Source of the DNA: Dyadobacter sandarakinus
GTDB taxonomy: Bacteria > Bacteroidota > Bacteroidia > Cytophagales > Spirosomataceae
Length of the DNA stretch: 64,000 nucleotides
Reading direction: 5' to 3'
Assembly (NCBI RefSeq): GCF_016894445.1
Contig: NZ_CP056775.1
Span: 434,001-498,000 of the forward strand
Shown here piece by piece: positions 40,638-50,023 of this stretch; the stretch's first letter is position 1, and each line of letters starts with the position of its first letter. Under the pieces are notes generated by a model. That model did no database searches and was not told the origin of the DNA. It saw nothing but the letters and a program-made list of their open reading frames with translations. The position numbers were made by a program, and so were the translations under genes.

Positions 40638-42665
40638 TTATTCCAGTGCGAATTCGGCTTCCGTTGTGAGGAAACCCGTTGGTTTATAGATCGAGATATG
40701 TGTTTTTCCTTCAAATCCGCGGACCGGAACAATTACTTCTTTGCTTTCTCCGGGGTTCAGTTCAGGGATGTTGACTTTTGTGTCCGAAGTTTTAATGTAG
40801 TAGCCGAATAGCTTGCGCGCAGGGAAATCAGCCCGGGCAGTAACTTTGATCGTCAATGTGTTAGCTCCCAATTCTCCAGACTGGTAACCTACTTTTTCAA
40901 TTGTCACCGGCGACAGTTCTTCCTGGTGCACCTTGTAAGCGCGGCGGGGAGAACGGTCGGGGCCGACGATCCCCCAGGGACGGAAACCATTGGTATTGGT
41001 ACCAAACAACTTGCTGCGGTAATCATTGTAAGTCCACCAGGAAGTAGCCGCCACATAGGGGCGCTTTCTTACTTCTGCTATCACGTCGCGAATGTGCTGC
41101 GCCTGGTAAGCCTCGCCGCCTTTTCCGTCGGAGCGCGTGCCCCATTCACTGATGAAAATCGGTTTGTCGGGATATAGTTTATGAATGTGATCAAGTGACC
41201 TGGCATGTCCGCCATAAGTGTTGGTTGACACGAAATCAACATACTGGCTGGCTTCGTCTTCCGGTTTTGCCGGCAATGCATTCAGGCGCATGGAGGCGAA
41301 AGTGTAAAGGCGCGTCGGGTCCACTTCCTTTGCGAATGCAATCATATCCTTGGTCCAGCGCTGACCGGCAGGTTCTTCAGACAGATATTCATTGCCAACG
41401 CTGTAAGCAATCACGCTCGGGTGGTTCCAGTCGCGCTCGGCCATTTCCCGGAACTGCGACCGGAAATTGGCGCGCATGGAATCATTGTCCATTTGCTTGC
41501 CGGTCAGCTGCCAGTTACCCGCCTCGGTGATGATCAGCATCCCATATTTGTCGGCCAGGTCATAGTAGTATTCGGCAGGCGTATAATGCGTGAGCCGCTG
41601 GAACTCCATACCGGCCTCTTTCATCAGGCGAAAATCTTTTTCAACCAGCCAGTCCGGCTCCATGGAACCAAGCCCGGGGTAATCGAGTACCCGGTTGCCG
41701 CCACCCACTTTCAGTGGCTTACCATTCAGCAGGATCTGCGCATTACGGATTTCAAGTTTTCTGATGCCAAAATGGGATGCGATCGAGTCAGTACCTACTG
41801 TTGCTTTCAGTTCGTACAGGTTAGGCTGGTCGAGGCCCCACAATTTCACCTGCGCAGCGGGAATGCTCGCTTCCGCTTCCATAAGCGCAGTTTGTCCGGC
41901 TGGAATGCTCGCCGGTTTTGTTTTCCATTTCAGCGCGACGGGTTTTTTATCCTGAAATACGGTGAAATCTGCTTTGGGCGAAACCGCATTTGCAGATGCA
42001 TTTCTAACGCGAATTCGGGCCGTAATGCTGGCGTTGTTTTTGGCAAGATCCGGTGTGGCTTCAATCTTGATATTTTCAGCATAAACCTCCGGTTCGATCG
42101 TCAGGTATACCGGGCGGATCAGTCCGCCGTAATTCACCCAGCCGACAAAAGAATCGTCCATTTTGTTATTATCCTTCACGCCGGGAATGGTGTTGGTTTT
42201 CCAGGTATTGTTGTTCACAGCCACCACCAGCTCGTTGTTTTCTTTGAGCAGATTGGTCACATCAAAACTGAATGGGGTATACCCACCTTCGTGTTCACCG
42301 ACTTTCTGCCCATTGAGCCAGACGTAAGTCTTGTAATAAGCCGCATCGAAATGCAGGATCACGCGTTTGCCCGAAGCCGGTTTCCAGGGAAAAAACTTGC
42401 GGTACCAGGCGGTTCCTGTATAAAATTCATAGCGCGGGTCTGTCGAAAAACAATGCGGTACGGTCACCTTGTCCTGCCGTGCAGTTTTGGCGGTGCCTTC
42501 TTTATACCATTGATTTGAAATCCCCAGCTCGGCCGGGTCCAGTACAAACCACCAGTCGCCATTCAGCGAAATCGCACCCGGGTCTTTGATATGGTACTGC
42601 GCAAAGCTGCTCTGGGAAGCCCAGCAAACGATAACCAGGAGCAGTGCTCTAAATTTATTGTTCAT
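40638..42665 (-). CDS. Glycoside hydrolase family 2 (beta-glucuronidase/beta-galactosidase type)
   Basis: About 675 residues from the ATG at 42665; seven further codons are open upstream. Signal peptide (FRALLLVIVCWASQSSFAQ). Domains in order: jelly-roll sugar-binding domain (LNGDWWFVLDPAELG, YYKTYVWLNGQKVGEHEGGY), immunoglobulin-like domain, TIM barrel and an extra C-terminal beta domain. Counted from the upstream start, the acid/base Glu is E433 in SVGNEY and the nucleophile E514 in FISEWGTRSD. A periplasmic exo-glycosidase removing a beta-linked residue such as glucuronate or galactose; the exact specificity cannot be read. Confidence 0.92.
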   Translation of the reverse strand: MNNKFRALLLVIVCWASQSSFAQYHIKDPGAISLNGDWWFVLDPAELGISNQWYKEGTAKTARQDKVTVPHCFSTDPRYEFYTGTAWYRKFFPWKPASGKRVILHFDAAYYKTYVWLNGQKVGEHEGGYTPFSFDVTNLLKENNELVVAVNNNTWKTNTIPGVKDNNKMDDSFVGWVNYGGLIRPVYLTIEPEVYAENIKIEATPDLAKNNASITARIRVRNASANAVSPKADFTVFQDKKPVALKWKTKPASIPAGQTALMEAEASIPAAQVKLWGLDQPNLYELKATVGTDSIASHFGIRKLEIRNAQILLNGKPLKVGGGNRVLDYPGLGSMEPDWLVEKDFRLMKEAGMEFQRLTHYTPAEYYYDLADKYGMLIITEAGNWQLTGKQMDNDSMRANFRSQFREMAERDWNHPSVIAYSVGNEYLSEEPAGQRWTKDMIAFAKEVDPTRLYTFASMRLNALPAKPEDEASQYVDFVSTNTYGGHARSLDHIHKLYPDKPIFISEWGTRSDGKGGEAYQAQHIRDVIAEVRKRPYVAATSWWTYNDYRSKLFGTNTNGFRPWGIVGPDRSPRRAYKVHQEELSPVTIEKVGYQSGELGANTLTIKVTARADFPARKLFGYYIKTSDTKVNIPELNPGESKEVIVPVRGFEGKTHISIYKPTGFLTTEAEFALE

Positions 42666-42701
42666 AAAATGCGTTAAGGGATTCAAATGGATACTAAAAG
42701 G

Positions 42702-44423
42702 TCATTCGTGCGGATGATTTTCTTGAACTGGTACTAGCACTTCCACGCTGACTTTCCGCGATGCTACAAAGGGGATCAATGCTGAAAGCAGCACCACGGT
42801 TGCGATAATAGCCGTGATCATTGCTCCGGAAGTAGTCAGCAGACTCAGGATAAATAACATAACCGCTGTGAAAAGCAGCGCTCCTGCAATGACCTGCAAG
42901 CCAAACCTGTTTTGGCGTTTGATCTCGACCACTTCCTCTTCATTGATTTCCAATGCGTCAATACGCTTCTGTTCTTTGGTTTGGAGATAGGTCAGGTATT
43001 CCGCCGCAATGAGGTTTTTGGACCGTGCCCAAAGTTCATAAGCCAGCAAAAACAGCAGCGGCAGCCCCACACCCACAATCGTTTCCATTCCCCTCGAAAG
43101 TTTGAAACCCAGCAGCAGCGGAGACAGGATTTTGAAAAACAGATTGACAAGAAGACCGATACCAGTTACCCAAAGTGTTGTTTTTGCATTCAACCGTTTG
43201 GAAAACAAAGCCCAGAGCGGCGGGGCAAGCAACGGTCCGCCTGAAATCGCTGAAATACTCAAAACCACCTCCACAATGCCGCCAGCTGCCGGTACCAGCA
43301 ATGCAATGCCGATCATACCCAATCCGAAAAACCAGGAAGAGCCCCGCGCAACCCGGATCAGCTGCTTGTCGGAAGCCGCCGGGTTGACCATTCCTTTGTA
43401 GATATCATTGGTGAAGACCGCGGACACCACATTTAAAGCCGTATTAGCGCTCGCAGAAGTGGAGAAATACATGCCTGTCAGCATCAAGCCCAGTAGGCCA
43501 GGAGGTAACACCAGTTTGCAAATCATCAGATAGGCATTTTCGGTATCCAGCCCCGTCAATGCGGGATTGATCGCCTTGTAGATCATAGGCGGGAACATCC
43601 AGATCACCGGGCTGATCAGGTATAAGCCTGCAAAAAGAAGGGCGACTTTCCTGGCCGATTTCTCACTGTCGACGCTCGTATAACGCTGCACCATGGTCCA
43701 GTTCCCACCGATGTAGCAGATGTGGTAAATGACAAATGCGAGGACAAAGCCGAAAGTGTATTCACCATTTAACAGATCGAAAAAATCGTCAGGAACATTT
43801 TGCGTAAAGCCTTCCCAGCCACCAACTTTATCAAAAGACAATGGAAGCAAGATGAACACCGCGGCGGATAACACTACAAATTGCAGAATGTCCGTCACCA
43901 TCACCGCCCAAAGTCCGCCGACAGCCGTGTAAGCAATCATAAAAAGCCCCAATCCGATCGTACAAGGCACTAATGGAAGATCCAGCGAGGCACTCACAAG
44001 GCGGGCGACCGGATATAAAACCGAGCCTTTGATAAAAACGGAAACCAGTGTAAAAATGAAGATGTAAGTCTTCTGAACGGGCAAACCAAGCCGCTCGCGA
44101 ATGAATTCAGCGGCGGTAAGTGCGCCCGTTCTTTTCCAGCGTGGCGCCAGGTAAAGTGCGGTAACGAGGGCGCCAATGCACATCGTCCATTGAATGGTAA
44201 TCGCCACCCAGCCATGCTTGTAGGCAATGGAGCCCCAGGCCACGAATGTCCCAGCCGAGAAAAAGCTCATAAATAAGGACAGCCCTCCGATAAACCAGGG
44301 AACTGCCTCGCCTCCGGCAAAAAAGGATTTCAGGTTCCGTCCCGTCCGCGCAAAAAGCATCCCGATCCCGAGCACAAATGCGGAGAAGACAAGGATGACA
44401 ATGGTATCAATGTTGTTGTTCAT
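42702..44423 (-). CDS. Sodium:solute symporter (SSS family)
   Basis: 573 residues, about 13 membrane helices. SSS hallmarks: GRNLKSFFAGGEAVPWFIGG-type start, LSLFMSFFSAGTFVAWGSIA, the GGLWAVMVTDILQFVVL region and TGMYFSTSASANTALNVVSA with its Na-site serines. A long charged loop (ALEINEEEVVEIKRQNR) precedes the last helices. It should carry the released sugar or sugar acid into the cytosol, downstream of the GH2 enzyme and upstream of the cytoplasmic FAD oxidoreductase. Confidence 0.94.
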   Translation of the reverse strand: MNNNIDTIVILVFSAFVLGIGMLFARTGRNLKSFFAGGEAVPWFIGGLSLFMSFFSAGTFVAWGSIAYKHGWVAITIQWTMCIGALVTALYLAPRWKRTGALTAAEFIRERLGLPVQKTYIFIFTLVSVFIKGSVLYPVARLVSASLDLPLVPCTIGLGLFMIAYTAVGGLWAVMVTDILQFVVLSAAVFILLPLSFDKVGGWEGFTQNVPDDFFDLLNGEYTFGFVLAFVIYHICYIGGNWTMVQRYTSVDSEKSARKVALLFAGLYLISPVIWMFPPMIYKAINPALTGLDTENAYLMICKLVLPPGLLGLMLTGMYFSTSASANTALNVVSAVFTNDIYKGMVNPAASDKQLIRVARGSSWFFGLGMIGIALLVPAAGGIVEVVLSISAISGGPLLAPPLWALFSKRLNAKTTLWVTGIGLLVNLFFKILSPLLLGFKLSRGMETIVGVGLPLLFLLAYELWARSKNLIAAEYLTYLQTKEQKRIDALEINEEEVVEIKRQNRFGLQVIAGALLFTAVMLFILSLLTTSGAMITAIIATVVLLSALIPFVASRKVSVEVLVPVQENHPHE

Positions 44424-44462
44424 TTTGTTGTTTAAATGCTAACTTTCAATCTGCTCCTGCCG

Positions 44463-44573
44463 CTTTTTGTCATGCTGAGCGGAGTCGAAGCACGCTACCC
44501 TGCGCGCACAATGTAGCTGACGCACCTTCCCTTCGACCGCCCGGCGGCCCGGTCCGCTCAGGGTGACAAAAAG
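44463..44573. repeat. Imperfect long inverted repeat (dispersed Bacteroidota repeat type)
   Basis: CTTTTTGTCATGCTGAGCGG starts the left arm (44463-44483). The right arm at 44553-44573 is its reverse complement with two mismatches. Between them lies AGTCGAAGCA and a CCCTTCGAC element. Similar AGCGGAGTCGAAGC/CTTCGAC repeats are scattered in intergenic regions of many Bacteroidota genomes. Here it separates the symporter gene from the 2.6-kb gene upstream and could act as an attenuator or terminator. Confidence 0.7.
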
Positions 44574-44577
44574 GTTT

Positions 44578-47148
44578 CTAATACTGAACTTCAAGTGTCT
44601 TCAAACCAAAGGGCGGAATTGTGATTTGTTCTATTTTCGCAGGATGGTTGTCTTCCAGCCATTTAATTGCATTGATCTTTTTGGAACTGCCGATTTTGGA
44701 CTCATCAACCTTCAACGCGAAATCCGTCTGCGACGAACTATTATTCATCAGCACAATATAAATGCTGTTTTTTGAGGTAGACTGCGCGGTAATGCATTCA
44801 ATAGCAGGATGATCCGGTGTCGCAAGTCCCGCTTTGATCACCAGGTTGGCCTGATCTCCAAATACATTTCCTGGCTCGAAACCATAAGTCTGGTGCGGGC
44901 CTACTTTCGGAGTGACAAAGCCTCTCGGAAAGCTGATTTTTCCATTAGATCTCAACTCCGCTTCCGACAGCAGGTAATCCGTAATGCAGCCGATCTGCCA
45001 CCAGGCGTGGTGCGGGTAGGGGCCAGCGCCGCGGTTCATTGCATTCCAGTAATAGGAAGCGACGCTCGTTTTGCTGTCCACAAATGCATCGCGGCCAATC
45101 GCAGCCGAGCGTGCCATGTCCGCGAAGATCTGCTCGCCGGTCAGTTTGTACATCCGGATAAACATCCCCGCGTGGCTCGCCAGCTGGATAGGGCCGTGGC
45201 GGACAGCCGAACCAAAAATGCCGCCATGCTCGAAGCTGAGGCCGGTTTGGCTGATCTCCCAATCCTCCCGCGCGATTCCATTCACCAGTTTAGGACTATG
45301 ATTTGCAATAGGATGTGTGTAAATGGAGGTAGTGTAAATTTTGGCGCAGGTAACCGCCGCGTCCTGGTATTTTTTGTTTTTGGTCAAATCGTACAAATCC
45401 AGTAAAGCCTGCGCCGACTGGCCAGTAGCAAAATCAGGCGCATACCGTGCATCGCCGCACACGCCGAGGAAAGAGCCCGTTTCTACTGCATTTTTGATAA
45501 ACCAGTCAGCCCCTTTTTGCGCAGCTTTCAGGTACTTTTCATCTTTTAGAATCCTATACGCGACAATCATCCCGTAAAAAGTCGGCCGTACATCTTTGAT
45601 ATCCTTGAAGAGTTCCTGCTCATTTTTCCGGTCGTAAGCCACTGCCCAGCTTCCGTCGGATTTCTGCCAGCTCAGCAATTTATCGGCTCCCAGCCGCAGC
45701 CTTTCTTTTAATTCTGCATTGCCTGGCTCGAACAAGAGCATATTGCCCACATCGAGCGTCACATAGTAAGTGAGCGCGATAGGCTCCACCACTTCTCCCC
45801 ATTCTTCGACAAATTTTTTGCTTTTGGCGAGATAGTATTGGCCCTCGATGGCGCCATTGAAAAATCCTTTATTAGTTTCCTGCTGCACCAGCTTGAAATT
45901 GAGCGCAGGTGGCAGCACTTTTTCTTTCAGCTCCGGATCGTTGGTCGCATGGGCCAGCATCCACATGGCGCCGTAGTCCGCATTTTTCATCGCATCCTTA
46001 TTAGAACCCACCACGCCGCCCAGATAGGATTGCGCGCCGATTTGCTTGCCCTCATATTCTTCGATATTCCAAAGTGAGGTTTTAGGATCGGTGAGATACA
46101 AATGCATTTGCTCAATGCGGTTTGTCAGCGACTGTTTGTTTTTGCGGAGGGCCAGCGTTTCGTCAAATTGATAAATGTCATTCGCTGCATGCTTGATCGC
46201 CTGGAACCAGTCACCGGCGATGATGCTGTACCTGAACGAAAAGGTAAATTCCTCACCTGCATTCAGTTCCGACTTTTCCTCACCCAAAACCGGATAGTAA
46301 ATGGTAGGCGCAAGCTGACCTTTTCGGTTCATATGCGACAGGCCAATGTGCCAGTCCGTTTGGGTGATCTTGTCCTTTTTCCAGGGGTCTCTCGCCAGTC
46401 CCGGCTCGGGGATTACGGATACAGTCACGCCGTTTTTAGTGGTTACCAGGGGGCTCAATGTGCTTGCGCAACGCTCGCGATAGATCACCGGACGGTCGGG
46501 TACGCCGTGACCGTAAGCATAAGCGAGCGCGAAGTTCTTTTGCAATGCATTTCCCTGAAAATAACCCGGCACGGAAGTCCAGCCAAGCTGCTCCGCAGGC
46601 ACAGTACCCAGCGTAGGAGTGGCCATTGAAAAGTAGCCTTTTGCTTTCGCTTTCACCGTCATTTTCACCAGGATATCCGTCGGATTTTGCGGATCAAAAC
46701 GCCAGTTACCTGTCACAGTAGCTACTTCGGTTTCTTTTGTAAACTCAATCGCATCCGGTTTGACCAGCATTTTGGCAGGCAGGAAATGTATCGCCTGACC
46801 GGCTTTATTGAGGGAAACATCATTGATGCTTTCCTTCCATTGTTCCTGCTGGTAATGGTAAGAATCCTCAGGAAATTTTCCCCCGGTGATTTTTTCAAAA
46901 CTTTCGGTAGGCTCTCCGGAGGGTTTTGTAGCCGAATACAACAAAGTATACTCCCCGGAAGGCTTGGGTCCGTCAATCCATTTTCCATCCTTTTTGACCT
47001 GCAACACACCGATCGGAAACGTGCCTTTATTATCTCCTTTCCACACTACTCTGACGTGGTCATTACTGAGACTGTTCAGGTATTTTTTCTGGCCAAATGC
47101 TGCTCCTGAGATCAGTAGCGAGATGAATATCGTTGTGGTAAATTTCAT
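44578..47148 (-). CDS. Large secreted protein with (alpha/alpha)-barrel-like domain, putative glycan-active enzyme
   Basis: 856 residues. Signal peptide (FTTTIFISLLISGAAFGQ). The first about 300 residues are beta-rich (super-sandwich-like). Residues about 330-730 look like a helical toroid: repeated helices such as YGAMWMLAHATNDPELKEKV, LRLGADKLLSWQKSDGSWAV and AQKGADWFIKNAVETGS. The C-terminus is a short beta domain. This resembles six-hairpin glycosidases and polysaccharide lyases, but no catalytic signature could be assigned. Overlaps the apbE gene by 4 bases, so it is co-expressed with it. Confidence 0.7.
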   Translation of the reverse strand: MKFTTTIFISLLISGAAFGQKKYLNSLSNDHVRVVWKGDNKGTFPIGVLQVKKDGKWIDGPKPSGEYTLLYSATKPSGEPTESFEKITGGKFPEDSYHYQQEQWKESINDVSLNKAGQAIHFLPAKMLVKPDAIEFTKETEVATVTGNWRFDPQNPTDILVKMTVKAKAKGYFSMATPTLGTVPAEQLGWTSVPGYFQGNALQKNFALAYAYGHGVPDRPVIYRERCASTLSPLVTTKNGVTVSVIPEPGLARDPWKKDKITQTDWHIGLSHMNRKGQLAPTIYYPVLGEEKSELNAGEEFTFSFRYSIIAGDWFQAIKHAANDIYQFDETLALRKNKQSLTNRIEQMHLYLTDPKTSLWNIEEYEGKQIGAQSYLGGVVGSNKDAMKNADYGAMWMLAHATNDPELKEKVLPPALNFKLVQQETNKGFFNGAIEGQYYLAKSKKFVEEWGEVVEPIALTYYVTLDVGNMLLFEPGNAELKERLRLGADKLLSWQKSDGSWAVAYDRKNEQELFKDIKDVRPTFYGMIVAYRILKDEKYLKAAQKGADWFIKNAVETGSFLGVCGDARYAPDFATGQSAQALLDLYDLTKNKKYQDAAVTCAKIYTTSIYTHPIANHSPKLVNGIAREDWEISQTGLSFEHGGIFGSAVRHGPIQLASHAGMFIRMYKLTGEQIFADMARSAAIGRDAFVDSKTSVASYYWNAMNRGAGPYPHHAWWQIGCITDYLLSEAELRSNGKISFPRGFVTPKVGPHQTYGFEPGNVFGDQANLVIKAGLATPDHPAIECITAQSTSKNSIYIVLMNNSSSQTDFALKVDESKIGSSKKINAIKWLEDNHPAKIEQITIPPFGLKTLEVQY

Positions 47149-48164
47149 GGGTTAGGTATTTCTTTGATCAATTCTTGCATTCCTTCGGTCACGTAACTGC
47201 TTACTTTTCCTTTTTCGTCTGTATAGATCAGGTAGGCTTCCAGGTCGTTTTGTTGTGATAAAAACTGCTTTGTCGCTTCCAGTCCCATCACAAAAAATGC
47301 GGTATCGTATCCGTCAGCAGTGATCGCGTCTTTGGAAAAAACGGTGACGCTCAGGAGCGACGTTTCTTCCATGGAACCTGTTTTTGGATTGATGATATGG
47401 TTGAAAACGCGGCCATTTCTAGTAAAATGATTGTTGTAATTACCCGCAGTTGTCATCGCCAGGCCGGCCAATTTTACAGTCGCAAACAATGCGCCGCGTT
47501 TTAAAGGATTTTCAATACCGGCGGTCCAGGGAAGATTATCATGCTTAACTCCCGAACACACTACTTCGCCTCCAATCTCGACCATAAACCGGTCGATATC
47601 CCGGCTCCTGAGAAATGCGCTCACGATATCCACCGAGTATCCCTGCGCGATCCCGTTCATATCCAGCCTTACACCCGCCTTTATCTTGGTAACAGAATCT
47701 GCATTAAAGCTAATTTTCTCAAATCCAACATATTGAAGCAGTGAATCCACATTCGCCAGCTCGGGATCGGTTCTCCTGGCACCAAATCCAAGGGCCTCTG
47801 TCAGCGGCATAATAGTGGGATCGAAAGCGCCACTCGTGGCTTTGTATATTTCTTTTGATTTATTTAAAACCGGAAAAAAATAAGGTGACTGGAATTTGTG
47901 AACTGTATTGTTATTGAATACAACTATTTCAGAATCTTTTCTGTACAAGGAAAGGCACTTGTCAAAGTCCGCGAGGATGGAGTCGATTTGGACTTTGAAA
48001 TCCCTTTTTTGCCGATCAAAGTACTTGATATGATAAGTAGTACCCTGCGCCTCGCCGGAAATGGAGATCATCGGCTCGTTTCCGGCGGATTTTGCATTCA
48101 CCGCGGGAACGAGCATTTGAAAAACCACTAAAAAAAACGCAAACAAACTTTTCAAAATCATCAA
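47145..48164 (-). CDS. apbE: ApbE-family FAD:protein FMN transferase
   Basis: 339 residues. Signal peptide (LKSLFAFFLVVFQMLVPAVN). ApbE landmarks: GEAQGTTYHIKYF, LYRKDSEI, GAFDPTIMPLTEALGFG, LDMNGIAQGYSVDIV, MVEIGGEVVCSG, the F-N-H-I-I-N-P-K-T-G motif, and the metal-binding C-terminal DAITADGYDTAFFVMG. It transfers FMN from FAD to a Thr/Ser in target proteins outside the cytoplasm. A protein with a matching D-x-x-x-G-A-T motif is encoded two genes upstream (50024-50959) in the same operon, a likely substrate. Confidence 0.94.
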   Translation of the reverse strand: MMILKSLFAFFLVVFQMLVPAVNAKSAGNEPMISISGEAQGTTYHIKYFDRQKRDFKVQIDSILADFDKCLSLYRKDSEIVVFNNNTVHKFQSPYFFPVLNKSKEIYKATSGAFDPTIMPLTEALGFGARRTDPELANVDSLLQYVGFEKISFNADSVTKIKAGVRLDMNGIAQGYSVDIVSAFLRSRDIDRFMVEIGGEVVCSGVKHDNLPWTAGIENPLKRGALFATVKLAGLAMTTAGNYNNHFTRNGRVFNHIINPKTGSMEETSLLSVTVFSKDAITADGYDTAFFVMGLEATKQFLSQQNDLEAYLIYTDEKGKVSSYVTEGMQELIKEIPNP

Positions 48165-48177
48165 ATCTGTATGTTAC

Positions 48178-49977
48178 TCAAGGCTGCGGGGCGAGGGTTT
48201 CTCCTTTCAGGATTCCCATTAATTCCGGTAAATGTTGTTCGTACACGCCGCGCGGAGTGGTTCTGTACTTTTTAGTCAAAGATGCTGCAAAGCCTACTAC
48301 TTCGCCCATCATGCCACAGGTACGCATGACCCGCGTGCTGCCGAATGCAACGTGCGTAGTACTGATATTCCGCCCGGCCATAAACAGGTTCTGGATGTTT
48401 TTGGAATACAAACAGCGGTAGGGGATCGTGTAAGGCACCACTTTGATGTGTTTTGTGCCGGCAAAAAACTCCTGACCTTCAAAGTACTGGCTGTTTTTTG
48501 CGTCAGGAAAATGCAGGTCAATGGTCCAGGTAGCAGTGACGGAGCCGTCCCGGTAAAATTTACCTTCCTGAATGTCCATCTGGTTCAGGATATGATCACC
48601 GATAATGCGTCTCGATTCCCTTTTTCCCCCAATGTAAGCGACCCAAGCCAGCTCGTGCTTCGCGTATTTGGCAGCTTTGTTCTTTTTCAGATACGACCAG
48701 TTTCCATAGATCGCCCGCAAGTTGTGATCGCGGATCTTTTCAGCGTCGGTGATGGTATTGAAGTTGCCGAAACCTGTTTCCCACTGCCAGTCAGCCTTGG
48801 GTTCGTCAATGTGGTATTCGTCCGAAAACTGAATCGCCCAGGGTGTTTCAGGAAATGAAGAAACGGTGTCGCGCGGGAGTGAAGCCCACAAATTTGAGGT
48901 ACCCAAAGTGAAATCGTCCGACTTCTCCGCCGCTAGTGACTCGCCCGTTTCCGCCTTGCTTTCCCGGCCCATTCTGAACTCCGCACCGGCCAGGAAACCG
49001 ATCGTTCCGTCGCCGGTACAGTCCGAAAAGTAAGAGCCTGCAAAACGTGTCTCTTTATTGGTAGCAATATCCCGTCCTACCACCGCAGTAATCATGTCAT
49101 TCTCTTTTTCAACCTTGTAAACATGCGTGTTCAGGAAGAGCGAAATATTAGGCTCGGCTTTTACGATGGAGATCTTGCGTGCGTCGCCGTATTCTTTTGC
49201 ATCCGGGTTACCGTTCCCGGGATCCCCATTGTCCATTTCGCGCACAATGCGGCCGAGCTTGGGATAGTGGTTTTTGTCCACATCGCCCATTAAATGCACG
49301 CGGATTTCAGAGCTGTTATTTCCTCCCAAAACCGGCCTGTCCTGGATCAATGCCACTTTCAGCCCCATTCTCGCGCCTGAAATGGCAGCACAGGTTCCTG
49401 CAATGCCGCCGCCGACTACCACCAGATCGTACTGTCCGGCTTCGACAGGTTTGTCGGTCAGATTCAGCAGCTTTTTACGAAAAGCAGTCAGCTCTTCGAG
49501 CTTATTGGGCGGGGTAAATTTTAAATCATCCGTAAACAAAACCGCGTCGCAGCGACCATTGAATCCTGTCAGGTCTTTCATCACCAGCCTTGCTTCGGCA
49601 GACTTAATGTCGACCTGGCCGCCGTCATACCACTTCCATTCATCCGACCCACTTTCACCAAATACCTGACCGGCCGCTTTTCCATCAACCAGGAGCTGAA
49701 ACTTGCCCGGGCCCTTCGGGAATGGCGCCCAGTCTTTGGTACGCACCCACATCCTGTATTTGCCCGTTTTAGGGAAATTAACTGTTGTAGTCGCATCTTT
49801 CACCGGCCGTCCCATTCCATGCGCCATCAGGTAAGACGAGCCCATGACCACAAATGATTGCTGATCAATCACCCAGCCGCCTTTGTCGGTAAAAGACTCG
49901 GTTTCAACAAATACATGGTTTTGGGCGGAGACGGAAAGCGAGAGGAAAAACAGGAACAATACGATCATCTTTCCCAT
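48178..49977 (-). CDS. Secreted FAD-dependent oxidoreductase with N-terminal carbohydrate-binding-like domain
   Basis: About 599 residues from the ATG at 49977; an ATG at 50019 would add 14 polar residues before the signal peptide (MGKMIVLFLFFLSLSVSAQ), so the inner start is preferred. Residues about 20-160 are beta-rich (FVETESFTDKGGWVIDQQSF, RMWVRTKDWAPF), like a CBM or golvesin-like module. Then the FAD fold: LVVVGGGIAGTCAAISGARM, LIQDRPVLGGNNSSEIRVHL, NISTTHVAFGSTRVMRTCGM. Paralogue of the cytoplasmic enzyme at 38309-40597. Probably oxidises or dehydrogenates a sugar in the periplasm; electron acceptor unknown. Confidence 0.88.
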   Translation of the reverse strand: MGKMIVLFLFFLSLSVSAQNHVFVETESFTDKGGWVIDQQSFVVMGSSYLMAHGMGRPVKDATTTVNFPKTGKYRMWVRTKDWAPFPKGPGKFQLLVDGKAAGQVFGESGSDEWKWYDGGQVDIKSAEARLVMKDLTGFNGRCDAVLFTDDLKFTPPNKLEELTAFRKKLLNLTDKPVEAGQYDLVVVGGGIAGTCAAISGARMGLKVALIQDRPVLGGNNSSEIRVHLMGDVDKNHYPKLGRIVREMDNGDPGNGNPDAKEYGDARKISIVKAEPNISLFLNTHVYKVEKENDMITAVVGRDIATNKETRFAGSYFSDCTGDGTIGFLAGAEFRMGRESKAETGESLAAEKSDDFTLGTSNLWASLPRDTVSSFPETPWAIQFSDEYHIDEPKADWQWETGFGNFNTITDAEKIRDHNLRAIYGNWSYLKKNKAAKYAKHELAWVAYIGGKRESRRIIGDHILNQMDIQEGKFYRDGSVTATWTIDLHFPDAKNSQYFEGQEFFAGTKHIKVVPYTIPYRCLYSKNIQNLFMAGRNISTTHVAFGSTRVMRTCGMMGEVVGFAASLTKKYRTTPRGVYEQHLPELMGILKGETLAPQP

Positions 49978-50023
49978 CGTGTGTCCGGTTGTATTTAAGA
50001 GTTGGTCAGGTGTTTTCATGCGT

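Noticed and set aside
41421..42518. 365-residue + strand ORF
   Set aside because: Antisense shadow of the GH2 gene; no recognisable protein features despite its length.
44809..45405. 198-residue + strand ORF
   Set aside because: Antisense shadow of the large secreted protein gene at 44578-47148.
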